Source of the DNA: Phocoena phocoena
Taxonomy: Eukaryota > Chordata > Mammalia > Artiodactyla > Phocoenidae
Length of the DNA stretch: 64,000 bases
Direction of reading: 5' to 3'
Assembly: GCF_963924675.1 (NCBI RefSeq)
Contig: NC_089226.1
Location: 53,027,124-53,091,123 of the forward strand
Numbering within the stretch: position 1 is the stretch's first letter; each line of letters opens with the position of its first letter. Shown here piece after piece: positions 32,909-44,447 of this stretch. Below the pieces are notes generated by a model. It was not told where the DNA came from. It searched no databases and was given only the letters and a program-made list of their open reading frames with translations. A program made the position numbers and the translations under genes.

Positions 32909-35900
32909 CTAGAATCCACATATATGTGTTAATATACGATATTTGTTTTTCTCTTTCTGACTTACTTCACTCTGTATGACAGTCTCTAGATCCATCCACA
33001 TCTCCACAAATGACCCGATTTTGTTCCTTTTTATGGCTGAGTAATATTCCATGGTATATATGTACCACATCTTCTTTATCCATTCGTCTGTCAGTGGGCA
33101 TTTAGGTTGCTTCCATGACCTGGCTATTGTAAATAGTACTGCAGTGAACATTGGGGCGCATGTGTCTTTTCGAATTATGGTTTTCTCTGGAGATATGCCT
33201 AGGAATGGATTTGCTGGGTCATATGGTAGCTCTATTTTTAGGTTTTTAAGGAACCTGCATACTGTTCTCCATAGTGGCTGTATCAAATTACATTCCCACC
33301 AACAGTGCAAGAGGGTTCCCTTTTCTCCACACCCTCTCCAGCATTTGTTGTTTGTAGATTTTCTGATGATGCCCATTTTAACTGGTGTGAGGTGATACCT
33401 CATTGTAGTTTTGATTTGCATTTCTCTAATAATTAGTGATGTTGAGCAGCTTTTCATGTGCCTCTTGGCCATCTGTATGTCTTCTTTAGAGAAATGTCTG
33501 TTTAGATCTTCTGCCCATTTTTGGATTGGGTTGTTTGTTTTTTTAATGTTGAGATGCATGAGCTGTTTATATATTTTGGAGATTAATCTTTTGTTGATTC
33601 ATTTGCAAGTATTTTCTCCTATTCTGAGGGTTATCTTTTCATCTTGTTTGTAGTTTCCTTTGCTTTGCAAAAGGTTTTAAGTTTAATTAGGTCCCATTTG
33701 TTTATTTTTGTTTTTATTTCCATTACTCTAGGAGGTGGATGAAAAAAGATCTTGCTGTGATTTATGTCAAATAGTGTTCTTCCTATGTTTTCCTCTAAGA
33801 GTTTTATAGTGTCTGGTCTTACATTTAGGTCTCTAATCCATTTTGAGTTTATTTTGGGGTATGGTGTTAAGGAGTGTTCTACTTTCATTCTTTTACAGGT
33901 AGCTGTCCAGTTTTCCCAGCACCACTTATTGAAGAGACTGTCTTTTCTCCATTGTATATCTTTGCCTCCTTTGTCATAGATTAGTTGACCATAGAAGCGT
34001 GGGTTTATCTCTGGGCTTTCTATCCTGTTCCATTGATCTATGTTTCTGTTTTTGTGCCAGTACCATATTGTCTTGACTACTGTAGCTTTGTAGTAGAGTC
34101 TTAAGTCAGGGAGTATGATTCCCCTAGCTCTGTTTTTTTTCCCTCAAGACTGCTTTGGCTATTCGGGGTCTTTTGCATCTCCATACAAATTTTAAGATAT
34201 TTTGTTCTAGCTCTATAAAAAGTGCCACTGGTAATTTGATAGGGATTGCATTGAATCTGTAGATTGCTTTGGAAAGTATAGTCATTTTCACAGTATTGAT
34301 TCTTCCAATTCAAGCACATGGTAAATCTCTCAATCTGTTTGTGCCATCTTTGATTTCTTTCATCAGTGTCTTATAGTTTTCTGCATACAGGTCTTTTGTC
34401 TCCTTAGGTGGGTTTATTCCTAGGTATTTTATTCTTTTTGTTGCAATGGTAAATGGGATAGTTTCCTTAATTTCTCTTCCAGATTTTTCATCATTAGTGT
34501 ATAGGAATGCAAGAGATTTCTGTGCATTAATTTTGTATCCTGCAGCTTTACCACATTCATTGATTAGCTCTAGTAGTTTTCTGGTAGAGTCTTTAGGATC
34601 CTCTATGTATAGTATCATGTCATCTGCAAACAGTGACAGTTTTACTTCTTCTTTTCCAATTTGTATTCCTTTTATTTCTTTTTCTTCTCTGATTGCTGTG
34701 GCTAGGACTTCCAAAACTATGTTGAATAATAGTGGCAAGAGTGGATATCCTTGTCTTGTTCCTGATCTTAGATGAAATGCTTTCAGTTTTTCACCGTTGA
34801 GAATGATGTTTGCTGTGGTTTTGTCATATATAAGGTAGGTTCCCTCTGTGCCCACTTTCTGGAGAGTTTTTATCATAAATGGATGTTGAATTTTGTCAAA
34901 AGCTTCTTTTGCATCTAATGAGATGATCATATGGTTTTTCTCCTTCAATTTGTTAATATGGTGTATCACACTGATTTGCGTATATTGAAGAATCCTTGCA
35001 TCCCTGGGATAAATCCCACTTGATCATGGTGTATGATCCTTTTAATATGTTCTTGGATTCTGTTTGCTAGTATTTTTTTGAGGATATTTGCATTATATTT
35101 ATCAGTGATATCGGTCTGTAATTTTCTTTTTATGTAGTATCTTTGTCTGGTTTTGGTATCAGGGTGATGGTGGCCTCGTAGAATGAGTTTGGGAGTGTTC
35201 CTTCCTCTGTAAATTTTTTGGAAGAGTTTGAGAAGGATGGGTGTTAGCTCTTCTCTAAATGTTTGATAGAATTCATCTGTGAAGCCATCTGGTTCTGGAC
35301 TTTGGTTTGTTGGAAGATTTTTAATCACAGTTTCAATTTCATTACTTGTGATTGGTCTGTTTGTATTTTCTTTTTCTTCCTGGTTCAGTCTTGGAAGCTT
35401 ATACCTTTCTAAAAATTTGTCCATTTCTTCCAGGTTGTCCATTTTATTGGCATAGAGCTGCTTGTAGTAGTCTCTTAGTATGCTTTGTATTCTGCGGTGT
35501 CTGTTGTAACTTCTCCTTTTTCATTTCTAATTTTATTGATTTGAGTCCTCTCCCTCTTTTTCTTGATAAGTCTGGCTAATGGTTTATCAATTTTGTTTAT
35601 CTTCTCAAAGAAGCAGCTTTTAGTTTTATTGATCTTTGCTATTGTTTTGTTTCTATTTCATTTATTTCTGCTCTGATCTTTATGATTTCTTTCCTTCTAC
35701 TAACTGGGTTTTGTTTGTTCTTCTTTCTCTAGTTTCTTTAGGTGTCAAGTTAGATTGTTTATATGAGAGTTTTCTTGTTTCTTGAGGTAGGCTTTTATTG
35801 CTATGAACTTCCCATAAACTTCCCTCTTAGAACTGCTTTTGCTGCATCCCATAGGTTTTGGATTGTCGTGTTTTCGTTGTCATTTGTCTCTAGGTATTTT

Positions 35901-36708
35901 TTGGTTTCCTCTTTGATTTCTTCAGTGATCTCTTGGTTATTTAGTAATGTATTGTTTACCCTCCATGTGTTTGTGTTTTTTACGATTTTTCCCTGTAATT
36001 GATTTCTAGTCTCATAGCATTGTGGTCAGAAAAGCTGCTTGATATGATTTCAGTTTTCTTAAATTTACTGAGGCTTGATTTGTGACACAAGATGTGATGT
36101 ATCCTGGAGAATGTTCCGTGCGCACTTGAGAAGCAAGTGTAATCTGCTGTTTTTGGATGGAATGTCCTATAAATATCAATTAAATCTATCTGGTCTATTG
36201 TGTCATATAAAGCTTGTGTTTCCTTATTAAGTTTCTGTTTGGATGATCTGTCCATTGGTGTAAGTGAGGTGTTAAAATCCCCCACTGATACTGTGTTACT
36301 GTCGGTTTCCTCTTTTATAGCTGTTAGCAGATGCCTTATGTATTGAGGTGCTCCTATGTTGGGTGCATATATATTTATAATTGTTATATCTTCTTCTTGG
36401 ATTGATCCCTTGATCATTATGTAGTGTCCTTCCTTGTCTCTTGTAACATTCTTTATTTTAAAGTCTATTTTATCTGATATGAGTATTGCTATTCCAGCTT
36501 TCTTTTGATTTCCATTTGCATGGAATATCTTTTTCCCTCTCCTCACTTTCAGTCTGTTTGTGTCTGTAGGTCTGAAGTGAGTCTCTTGTAGACAGCATAT
36601 ATATGGGTCTTGTTTTTGTATCCATTCAGCAAGCCTGTGTCTTTTGGTTGGAGCATTTAATCCATTCACTTTCAAGATAATTATCGATATGTATGGTCCT
36701 ATTACCAT
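32909..36708 (-). pseudogene. L1 ORF2 (endonuclease/reverse transcriptase), broken
   Basis: L1 ORF2p nicks the target with its endonuclease and reverse-transcribes L1 RNA there. The endonuclease domain (36708-35980, 242 residues) keeps the QETH glutamate (residue 42), GDFN (144-146) and SDHN (228-229). The aspartate expected in the R-I-D-H-I motif is His at residue 204. The frame stops just after this domain. A 158-residue piece follows (35442-34966). The reverse transcriptase core (34969-34310) has LDA (19-20), FADD (114-117) and GTRQG. Further pieces lie at 33888-33631 and 33559-32909. The last carries the C-terminal cysteine motif CWRGC...HCWWEC. At least four frame breaks separate the pieces. 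Confidence 0.95.
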
Positions 36709-36712
36709 TTTC

Positions 36713-37669
36713 TTAATTGTTTTGGGTTTGTTTTTGTAGGTCCTTTTCTTCTCTTGTGTTTCCCACGTAGAGACGTTCCTTCAGCATTTGTTGTAGAGCT
36801 GGTTTGGTGGTGCTGAATTCTCTTAGCTTTTGCTTGTCTGTAAAGCTTTTGCTTTCTCCGTTGAATCTGAATGAGATCCTTGCCGGGTAGAGTAATCTTG
36901 GTTGTAGATTCTTCCCTTTCATCACTTTAAATGTATCATGTCATTCCCTTCTGGCTTGCAGAGTTTCTGCTGAGAAATCAGCTGTTAACCTTATGGGAGT
37001 TCCCTTGTATGTTACTTGTCATTTTTCCCTTGTTGCTTTCAGTAACTTTTCTTTGTCTTTAATTTTTGCCAATTTGATTACTATGTGTCTCAGTGTGTTT
37101 CTCCTTGGGTTTATCCTGCCTGGGACTCTCTTCACTTCCTGGACTTGGGTGGCTATTTCCTTTCCCATGTTAGGGAAGTTTTTGACTATCATCTCTTCAA
37201 ATATTTTCTCGGGTCCTTTCGCTCTCTCTTCTCCTCCTGGGACCCCTATAATGTGAATGTTGCATTTAATGTTGTCCCAGAGGCCTCTTAGGCTGTCTTC
37301 ATTTCTTTTCATTCTTTTTTCTTTATTCTGTTCCATGGCAGTGAATTCCACCATTCTGTCTTCAGGTCACGTATCCGTTCTTCTGCCTCAGTTATTCTGG
37401 TATTGATTCCTTCTAGTGTGTTTTTCATTTCAGTTATTGTATTGTTCATCTCTGTTTGTTTGTCATTTAATTCTTCTAGGTCTTTATTAAACATTTCTTG
37501 CATCTTCCCCGATCTTTGCCTCCATTCTTTTAACGAGGTCCTGGATCATCTTCACTATCATTATTCTGAATTCTTTTTCTGGAAGGTGGCCCATCTCCAC
37601 TTCATTTAGTTGTTTTTCTAGGGTTTTATCTTGTTCCTTCATCTGGTACATAGCCCTCTGCCTTTTCAT
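36713..37669 (-). pseudogene. L1 ORF1 (RNA-binding protein), broken
   Basis: ORF1p is the trimeric RNA-binding partner of ORF2p in the L1 particle. The start is MKRQRAMYQMKEQDKT at 37669. The coiled-coil region lies at 37503-37309, with heptad-like runs of L, I and M among E, N and K. The RRM and C-terminal region follows (37354-37019), with the family signature HIIGVPGGEER. The last piece is 36925-36713. The four pieces lie in different frames, so frameshifts have destroyed the gene. Length and order match a normal ORF1 of about 300 residues. ORF2 begins within a few bases of its end. Confidence 0.9.
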
Positions 37670-37834
37670 CTTGTCTGTCTTTCTGTGATTGTGGTTTTTG
37701 TTCCACAGGCTCCAGGATTGTAGTTCTTCTTTCTTCTGCTGTCTACCCTCTGGTGGATGAGGCTATCTAAGAGGCTTGTGCAAGTTTCCTGATCTGTGTG
37801 TGTGTTTTATTCATTCATATTTTCCTCAGTATTT

Positions 37835-38055
37835 TTATTTAACAGCTACTGTGTGTAAGGGAACATAGCTGGTACTATGCCAAGCCTTTTATGTGTATTA
37901 ACATTTAATTTTAACAGAAATCGTATGTTATATATTCTCTTATTATTTCAATCTGAAAAAGAGGAAATCAAGACTTAGAGAGGTTAAACAATCTGCCCAA
38001 AATCACACAGCTCTTAAGTGGTACGAAAGGAATTTGCACACTCGCAAGCTGACAT
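37835..38055 (-). mobile_element. MIR SINE
   Basis: Antisense MIR: AACAGCTACTGTGTGTAAGG, AAAAAGAGGAAATCAAGACT, TTAGAGAGGTTAAACAATCT, TGCCCAAAATCACACAGCTC. Confidence 0.85.
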
Positions 38056-38384
38056 AGATGCCTCCAATCTTAGCCACTCTACTTTCCCTCTCCATTTGTG
38101 CCCTTAGGCATTTATAAAAGATAAATGTCCCTGGTCCCAGGTTGCTGGGTGCATTGCCAGTGTACTAAGAGTGTGAGAATTCCTCGCCTCTCCCCTTCTC
38201 TCAGTAGACCTTAGGGTCTGTATTCACCTTTTTGCCCCAGCCCCTTTCTCCCCAACCAAAACTTGCCTCTTATCCTGCTCTGAGTACACTGAAAGCTTCC
38301 TATGAATCGAAGTCATGAGTGCTGTTGATAAGGTCACTGTTAGCAGCCCATCGGAATTTAATAGAGGATCATGTTAATTCACAT
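38056..38384. other. No gene or repeat recognised
   Basis: Unassigned sequence. Confidence 0.4.
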
Positions 38385-38515
38385 CAGCCAAGCACTTTCC
38401 TGTTCACCCTCGCTTACATTTTTGATTCTTGCAGCCTCTTTGTTAGGTGGGAATTATTATTATTAATATTCTACCAGAAAAGATTTGACATAGAAGTAAA
38501 GTGACTTGCAAGACC
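38385..38515 (-). mobile_element. MIR fragment
   Basis: CCAAGCACTTTCCTGTTCAC, GGTGGGAATTATTATTATTA and GAAGTAAAGTGACTTGCAAG are the antisense MIR tail and core. Confidence 0.6.
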
Positions 38516-38877
38516 AGGGTACTTGGGGAAGCCACCAGTTTTTAGGTTCGAAGAAAAATATCATCTCATTCAGAAATGATCTTCATGAGAAAGGCTGTCC
38601 TGTCACCGTCCGTCCAATCATTACTCATTTTGATGATCTAATACTTCAGAAGGGTAACGGCCTTTCATTCCATGAGCTCAGTAGCTTCTGGATCACAAGG
38701 TGGGCATGTTAGATACATCAAGGTAATCTCCGAACATGCTGGGGCTTTTCCCTGTTGTTTGCCTCCGTCTGTCTGCTATTCTTCTTTCTTTCCTTCTTCC
38801 TCCCACCTTCCCTTCCTTTCTCTGACGGAATTCAAAGTCCAACCTTTGCTGGAAGGAACAAGTGTAATGTTGTAGGA
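38516..38877. other. No gene or repeat recognised
   Basis: Unassigned apart from a pyrimidine-rich patch at 38768-38823. Confidence 0.4.
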
Positions 38878-38965
38878 AAGAGCATGAGTGTTTGGATTCA
38901 GGTGGGTGCAGGTCTGACTCCTGGTTCGGCTGAGCACTAGCTACAGACACTAACCTCTGAGCCTC
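38878..38965 (+). mobile_element. MIR head fragment
   Basis: GAGCATGAGTGTTTGGATTC and CTGACTCCTGGTTCGGCTGA match the sense 5' half of MIR. A MER5 element then begins. Confidence 0.6.
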
Positions 38966-38966
38966 T

Positions 38967-39207
38967 AAAACAGTGGTTCTGAAAGTGTGGTCCCCGACCC
39001 AGCAGCAGCATCACCTGGGATCTTGTTAGAGAGGCAAATACATAGGCCCCATGGCACACCTAATGGTCTTGTTAGAAATGAAAATACTGGGCCCTACCTC
39101 AGACTTCAAAATCTTCTGGGTGGAGAACTCAGCAATCTATAGATTAACAAGCCCTCCAGGTGTTTGTGATAAACACTAAAATGTGAGAATCACAGGCCCT
39201 AAGAGAT
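38967..39207 (+). mobile_element. MER5A-type DNA transposon
   Basis: Best MER5 copy of the window. It has the terminal CAGTGGTTCTGAAAGTGTGG, then CAGCATCACCTGGGATCTTG, AATCTTCTGGGTGGAGAACT, ACAAGCCCTCCAGGTGTTTG and the end GTGAGAATCACAG. It is a non-autonomous hAT element with its terminal inverted repeats still visible. Confidence 0.92.
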
Positions 39208-39924
39208 GTTCCGTCAGATGTGTATAATAATCCTTGTATCACGAAGGTTTTTTTTGAGGGTTAAGTAAGATAATGCAAATGATGTGCATGCAAGATTCCT
39301 GCCCCATAAGAGATGCTAAAATAATGGTAGTTTTTAGTAGTGGTTGGAATAGACAGGTAATAATGGGACATTAAATGCATTCTATAGGGTGTCAGAGCTC
39401 CCAGTACATCATGTGTGTAAGTAAATGTTAGCTCACCTCTTTAAGCCCCCAAACCCACTTCACACTGCTACCCCAACACAGATGCTCAGAGACCAATGAA
39501 AAGTTTGTTTCTTCCCTAAGTTTCTTTTCCTTTTTGATTCTCAGCCCTGCAATGCTATCAGATCCTAGTGACTAGGTCAGGACTCACAATCATCTCCATG
39601 TGTGCCTAGTTACTTTGGTTTTGCAAAACATAATCCTTAAGGAAAATCTGACTATATCCAGGTGCAAGGAGTCTGGCCAGCAACACCGCATCAGAGAAGA
39701 AAATCTAGAACTCTTGTGATGCAGGCCACATATTTCCATGGCATTCACCAAATAAATGGCTTCCCAGGGGAGGGCAGAAAAAACAATGAAACAAAGTAAC
39801 CTGTGGGATTTGAGTGGCACTAGATGAGAAAAATCATACGGTGGATAACATTGCCAATAAACCATGCACAATCTAAATCTTAAGAAATATTTTTAATATT
39901 TATATTTTAAGCCCCCTTATGGCC
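39208..39924. other. No gene or repeat recognised
   Basis: Unassigned. The 93-codon minus frame at 39590-39871 has no motif that I recognise. Confidence 0.4.
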
Positions 39925-40095
39925 TGATGATCTGCAAAAGATTTTCATAATCCACATCTCATTGGACTCTCACAGGGTCCAGAAATGGAGAAATATTCTG
40001 TATTAATATTTTACAAAAAAGAAATCAGAGAAAAGGTACCTAATTCAACGAAGACCACATGGCTGTCATAGGGTCAAGAATGAAACAGTTACATC
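39925..40095 (-). mobile_element. MIR fragment
   Basis: ATCTCATTGGACTCTCACAG, ATTTTACAAAAAAGAAATCA and CACATGGCTGTCATAGGGTC are a diverged antisense MIR. Confidence 0.6.
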
Positions 40096-40269
40096 TCTAA
40101 GTTCTGTTTGGAATAACCTCTGCAATTATCTCCTGACTCTAGTCTGACTAGATCCTTCAGGAGCAAACTTAAAAAATTCTACTTCCTCCTCAATACCCCA
40201 CCTAGTCTATTTAGCACAGGGCGTCTGTCTTTCCTCTCAATGTACAGAGGTTTCATTCCCTCTCTTTAT

Positions 40270-41990
40270 GTATTATTTCTTTCATTCCTGCAGCAAATAC
40301 TTATGGAATGCCAAGTATGACTGAAGTTCTGTTCTAGGCACTGAGGCTGTGTAGAGTTGACATGCTGGTGCAAGAAATGGACATTAAATATGTAATGTAC
40401 AGAAAATTATATGGCGACGTATGTCATTACAGTACATGGTACGTGCTATGAAGGAGAAGCAACATGCTAGAAAGGGAAGTAATAGAGGTCCACTTGTTTT
40501 TAAAAAAAATTTTATTGAAGTATAGTTGATTTACAATATTGTATTAGTTTCAGGTATACAGAAAAGTGATTCAGATATTTATAGATATTTATATATACAT
40601 ATATATTTTCAATTATTTTCCATTATAGGTTATTATAAGATATTGAATATGTGCTATACAGTTAAGTCCTTGTTGTTTATCTATTTTATATATAGTAGTG
40701 TGTATCTGTTAATCCCATACTGCTAATTTAGCCCTCGCCTCCCTTTCCTCTTTGGTAACCATAAATTTGTTTTCTATGTCTATGAGCCTATTTCTGTATT
40801 GCAAATAAGTTCATTTTACTCTTTTTTAGGTTCCACATATAAGTGATATCATATGATATTTGTCTTTCGGTGTCTGACTTACTTCACTTAGTATGAAAAT
40901 CTCTGGATCCATCCATGTTGCTACAATGGCATGATCTCATTCTTTTTTATGGCTGAGTCATATTCCATTGTATATGTGTATATCACATCTTCTTTATCCA
41001 TTCATCTGTTGATGAGCACTTAGGTTGTTTCCATGTCTTGGCTATTGTAAATAGTGCTGATATGAACATTGAGGTACATGTATCTTTTTGAATTAGGGTT
41101 TTTGTCTTTTCTGGATGTATGCCCAGGAATGGCATTGCTGGGTCATATGGTAACTCTATTTTTAGTATTTTAAGGGCCTTCCCTACTGTTCTCCATAGTT
41201 GCTGCACCAATTTACATTCCCACCAGCAGTGCAGGAGGGTTCCCTTTTCTCCATACCCTCTCCAGCATTTATTATTTGTAGAATTTTTGACGATGGCCAT
41301 TCTAACAGATCTGAGGTGATATCTCACTGTAGTTTTGATTTCCATTTCTCTAATAATTAACAATGTTGAGCATCTTTTCATGTGCCTGTTGGTTGTCTGG
41401 ATATCCGCATGGGAGCTAGGGAGCTCTCCTTGGAAAAAGAGCATTCTAGCTGAGAAATGAAGAACATGTAGCAGTCATCCAGGTAGCTACTGCTGGCAAA
41501 GAATTCAAGGCAGAGGGAATAGCCCTCGGAAGTCCATGAGGTACATGGAAGGAGCCAGAAGAAGAGGGGGCTGGGGAACAATGATTAAGAGTGACAGGTA
41601 AGCCAGTGGCTTATAGAGTGCATTAATGGGTGCAATGGTGTATCACTAAAGATTCTTAGGCAAAAGGGAGACATAATCTGATCTGTATTTTTGCAAAATC
41701 ACAATGATCAGGGTGTGAAAAACGGTCTAGAAAAAGCAAGAATGGGAATGGGGATACCAGTTGAGAAGTTATTGAAGGAAGTATGGGCAAGAAGCTTAAG
41801 TTGGGTTGGGGGACAGAAGGAGGAAAGTGAATGACTCTGAGGCATATTTTGGAGGTCAGATAGGCAGCACTTGGTGACAGATGTGATACAAGAGGGGAGG
41901 AAAAGAAGAAATCAAGAATGACCACAGCATTTGTGCCCTAAGCTAGTGTGTGAATGGATAGAAGTCCTTGTACCCACATGAGGGAAACTT
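40270..41990 (-). mobile_element. L2 split by an L1
   Basis: Two collinear antisense L2 pieces. The first (40270-40495) has CATTCCTGCAGCAAATACTT and TTCTGTTCTAGGCACTGAGG. The second (41408-41990) has TTCAAGGCAGAGGGAATAGC, GGGAGACATAATCTGATCTG and AAATCAAGAATGACCACAGC. The L1 at about 40500-41407 lies between. Confidence 0.8.
40500..41407 (-). mobile_element. 5'-truncated L1 inside L2
   Basis: Antisense L1 from its A-rich tail (T-rich on the plus strand) through the 3' UTR (AAGTATAGTTGATTTACAAT) into ORF2. The minus-strand frame 41444-40983 has the C-terminal motif [18 protein letters not shown] and [16 protein letters not shown]; the second cysteine of CxxxC is Tyr. The 5' end falls in ORF2 near 41407. 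I did not find a convincing TSD. Confidence 0.9.
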
Positions 41991-42084
41991 GGGGAGAAGT
42001 GAGCTATGAGGAAGACACTTAACTATTCCTCCCTTATGGTGCTAATCAGAGAACATTTTCTGTGTTATTTATATAAATGTATAT

Positions 42085-42310
42085 TTTATGTTTTTATAAT
42101 ATCCTAGAGGCCTGAGTCTGGATGGGCTTTATTCATAACTTATCTAGCCACCAAAATGCCTAACACAGTCACTGGGCCATGATATGAGTTCAAGGAATAT
42201 GTATCGGTTGGTTGGTTGGTTGGTTAAATAAATGAATTCAAATAGTATTCAGCTTAATGCCTGGAAAACGACAAATGCTTAGTGAATGCTAATTATTGTT
42301 GTTTCACAAT
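42085..42310 (+). mobile_element. L2-type 3' end with (TGGT)n
   Basis: Sense L2-like tail: ATGCCTAACACAGTCACTGG, followed by GGTTGGTTGGTTGGTTGGTT at 42207-42226 and TAAATAAATGAATTCAAATA. The later TTAATGCCTGGAAAACGACA is a second similar tail. Confidence 0.55.
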
Positions 42311-42578
42311 AACAAAATGCCTTTTACAGACTGACCCTGTCTCCCAAAAGCTTCCAGAAAGCTTAAATGCAAGATGGTTTAGTGTATAACCATATCCCCA
42401 GGTCCTGACATATTTACAGTTTAACAAAACACTGGAGCTCCAATTAAAAAATAATAAGCCTGTCTATTATGGCGACACAAGCGTGACGGGGCAGTGGCAC
42501 GTGCTACAGCTGTTACCCCCTCAAAGCCTTTTCTTCTTCCTCGGTGAAATGTTAAATGAAAGACAGAGTGGAAAAGGA

Positions 42579-42624
42579 ACACACGGACACACACACACAC
42601 ACACAGACACACACACACACACCA
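42579..42624. repeat. (AC)n microsatellite
   Basis: About 20 AC units with CGG and AG interruptions. Confidence 0.95.
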
Positions 42625-43264
42625 CATTCAGTAGCCAGGAGTTTATAACCCCTCCTTTCTACTACCCTATTCACCTCGGCCCTCGATTTGCTGTGTGACC
42701 TTGAACAACTTCCCTGATATTTTTGCACTTCTGTGTGTAACTAAAAACAAAAAGAAACAACAACAACAAAAATAGTGCAAAAACTGGTGTCAACCTGCCT
42801 GACTGAGATTGGGTTTAAAGTAGTAAATGCTATTTCCCAACACTTCCAAAGTAGCATGCTGAATGTAGCTTTGAAGTCTTTACTAATTATAGAGTAAATT
42901 CAATGCCACGGTAAGTTAATACATTTAATCCTATCACACCACCAAACACTTGTAAGTTTTCTAATAGGGACCATTCTACTTTGAGGAACACAAGAAGCAA
43001 ATTCTATATTAACTCTGTAATGCAGGGTTATGGTTATTCCAGAGAGTATGCTGATTGTATATTTCTATAACTTGAGTAGTCCTATAAATGGGACTAAACC
43101 AATCTAACATGGTTTGAGAGGTCCTGGGTCCTACCCTACTCTTGATAGCACTCTTTACCACAGCTTTTCATACCATCCTAAGGTCTGCCTTTAGAAATTT
43201 GAGTTGACACTGTGAAAGGACTGTGTACCATCTACTTCCATTAGCAAATGTCACACAGAAATGT
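42625..43264. other. No gene or repeat recognised
   Basis: Unique-looking DNA with a short CAA-rich patch at 42755-42771. Confidence 0.4.
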
Positions 43265-43412
43265 CATTGCTCAGTTCCATGACAGTCTCAGGAGATTTTA
43301 AGCTCCATGAAGTCGTGGACAGTATCTGATTTTTCTCACATCATATCTCCAGCAGTCAGTGAAATACTTGCCACATAGTAGATCCTCAATAAAACACTGT
43401 TAAATGAGTCAG
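43265..43412 (+). mobile_element. L2 LINE 3' end
   Basis: TTAAGCTCCATGAAGTCGTG, TCATATCTCCAGCAGTCAGT and GCCACATAGTAGATCCTCAA end in AAAACACTGTTAAATGAGTC, a clear sense L2 terminus. Confidence 0.8.
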
Positions 43413-43431
43413 TGCATTCATGAATGAGCAT

Positions 43432-43625
43432 GACAGGTGGAGTTGACAGGTGTGAGTTCAAATCCCAACTCTACCACTAACTGGTCATGTGACCTTGACC
43501 AAATGACTTATTCTACCTGGAATGTACTCTTTGAATCTGGGTTCAATATCATTCTCAAAGGTCTGGAGGATCGAATAAGAGAACCTGTGTGTCAGGCATA
43601 CCATATGCAGGTAGTAAACTCAATC
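43432..43625 (+). mobile_element. MIR SINE
   Basis: Sense MIR: GTGTGAGTTCAAATCCCAAC, TCTACCACTAACTGGTCATG, TGACCTTGACCAAATGACTT, then GTCAGGCATACCATATGCAG. Confidence 0.85.
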
Positions 43626-44239
43626 TCCCTTCTACCCACTCACCTGATTGTGGTTCAGTCAGAACCAGTTGAGGAGATAAGTTATAAACGTGAGATGTTT
43701 AAATCCTTACTGCCTACAAACCCAGAGAAGAGAGGACTTTGACCCAGGCTATGTACTAGGAGGGTCCTGCTCTGGCCCTCATCTGGCTATGCCCTTCCTC
43801 AAAGGGTGAGGATGCTGTGAGGCCAAGGGGACATGCATACCCAGAACCCATGTCCGGCTTCTAGCCCATGCTCTGTGTAATCCAAACCCGAAACTTACTT
43901 GCCAACACAACCCAAAACTTCCTTCCTGAGCCTGTGTGGGCCTCTTCTGGTATATCTTCTTGAGTCAAGACTGCATGCCAGTTGTGTGGACCCCTTCAGT
44001 ATGAAAGGTGGTCAAGGGACAGGAATTTTCGGAGGATATGGTAGGGCTTGGGCCTGCAGGCTGAGTTGTCCGCGCACAGGCATGATCATACAGGGCCCTC
44101 TCCTTGAAAGGGTTATGTAAGATAGTGATTGTGAAGTTTAAATACAGAGGACGCTACACTGTAGGAATTCGATAAAATTGTAGACAAGATTAAAGATGGA
44201 GTATTCTTATCAAGTAAAACCCAAAAGTATGGAAAAAGG
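43626..44239. other. No gene or repeat recognised
   Basis: Unassigned. No exon is supported. Confidence 0.4.
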
Positions 44240-44440
44240 TGCAAGAGGTGGTGGTGAAGAGGTGGCATTTGAGAGCTGGGGAGACTTCGGACTCATGGAG
44301 ATGGGGAAGTGAGCAATCCAGGTAGATGTTCAGGCAAAATACAAGAATCTAAAAATGATACAGCATTGGAGGAAGAGTGTACAATATGTTCTGGGTAGAT
44401 ACCCTAGAAGATAGATTTGGAAAAGCAAGCTGGGGTAAGC
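44240..44440 (-). mobile_element. L2 fragment
   Basis: AGAGGTGGCATTTGAGAGCT, CAGGTAGATGTTCAGGCAAA and GTATACCC-like decayed L2 antisense sequence. A MaLR LTR follows directly, and L2-like sequence resumes after it. Confidence 0.6.
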
Positions 44441-44447
44441 TGTATTC

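Larger units (their letters stand above)
32717..37794 (-). mobile_element. Near-full-length L1, inactive
   Basis: A single antisense L1 of about 5.1 kb. It has the 3' UTR (ATACAGCAGGTTCTTATTAG), ORF2 (about 32909-36708), ORF1 (about 36713-37669) and a little 5' UTR. It stops within the 5' UTR near TTCCTGAT, so the promoter is lost. GT-rich flanks (about 32703-32716 and 37795-37808, ending GTTTT) are the likely TSD and fit an L1 endonuclease site. Both ORFs have frameshifts, so it cannot move by itself. Sequence similarity places it with the younger L1s of the window. Confidence 0.95.

Noticed and set aside
32717..37794. Active full-length L1
   Set aside because: ORF1 and ORF2 are both broken by several frameshifts, an active-site residue is changed, and the 5' UTR promoter is missing.
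40500..41407. TSD for the L1 nested in L2
   Set aside because: Candidate repeats such as CATG-containing words near both ends are too short and misplaced to count as a TSD.
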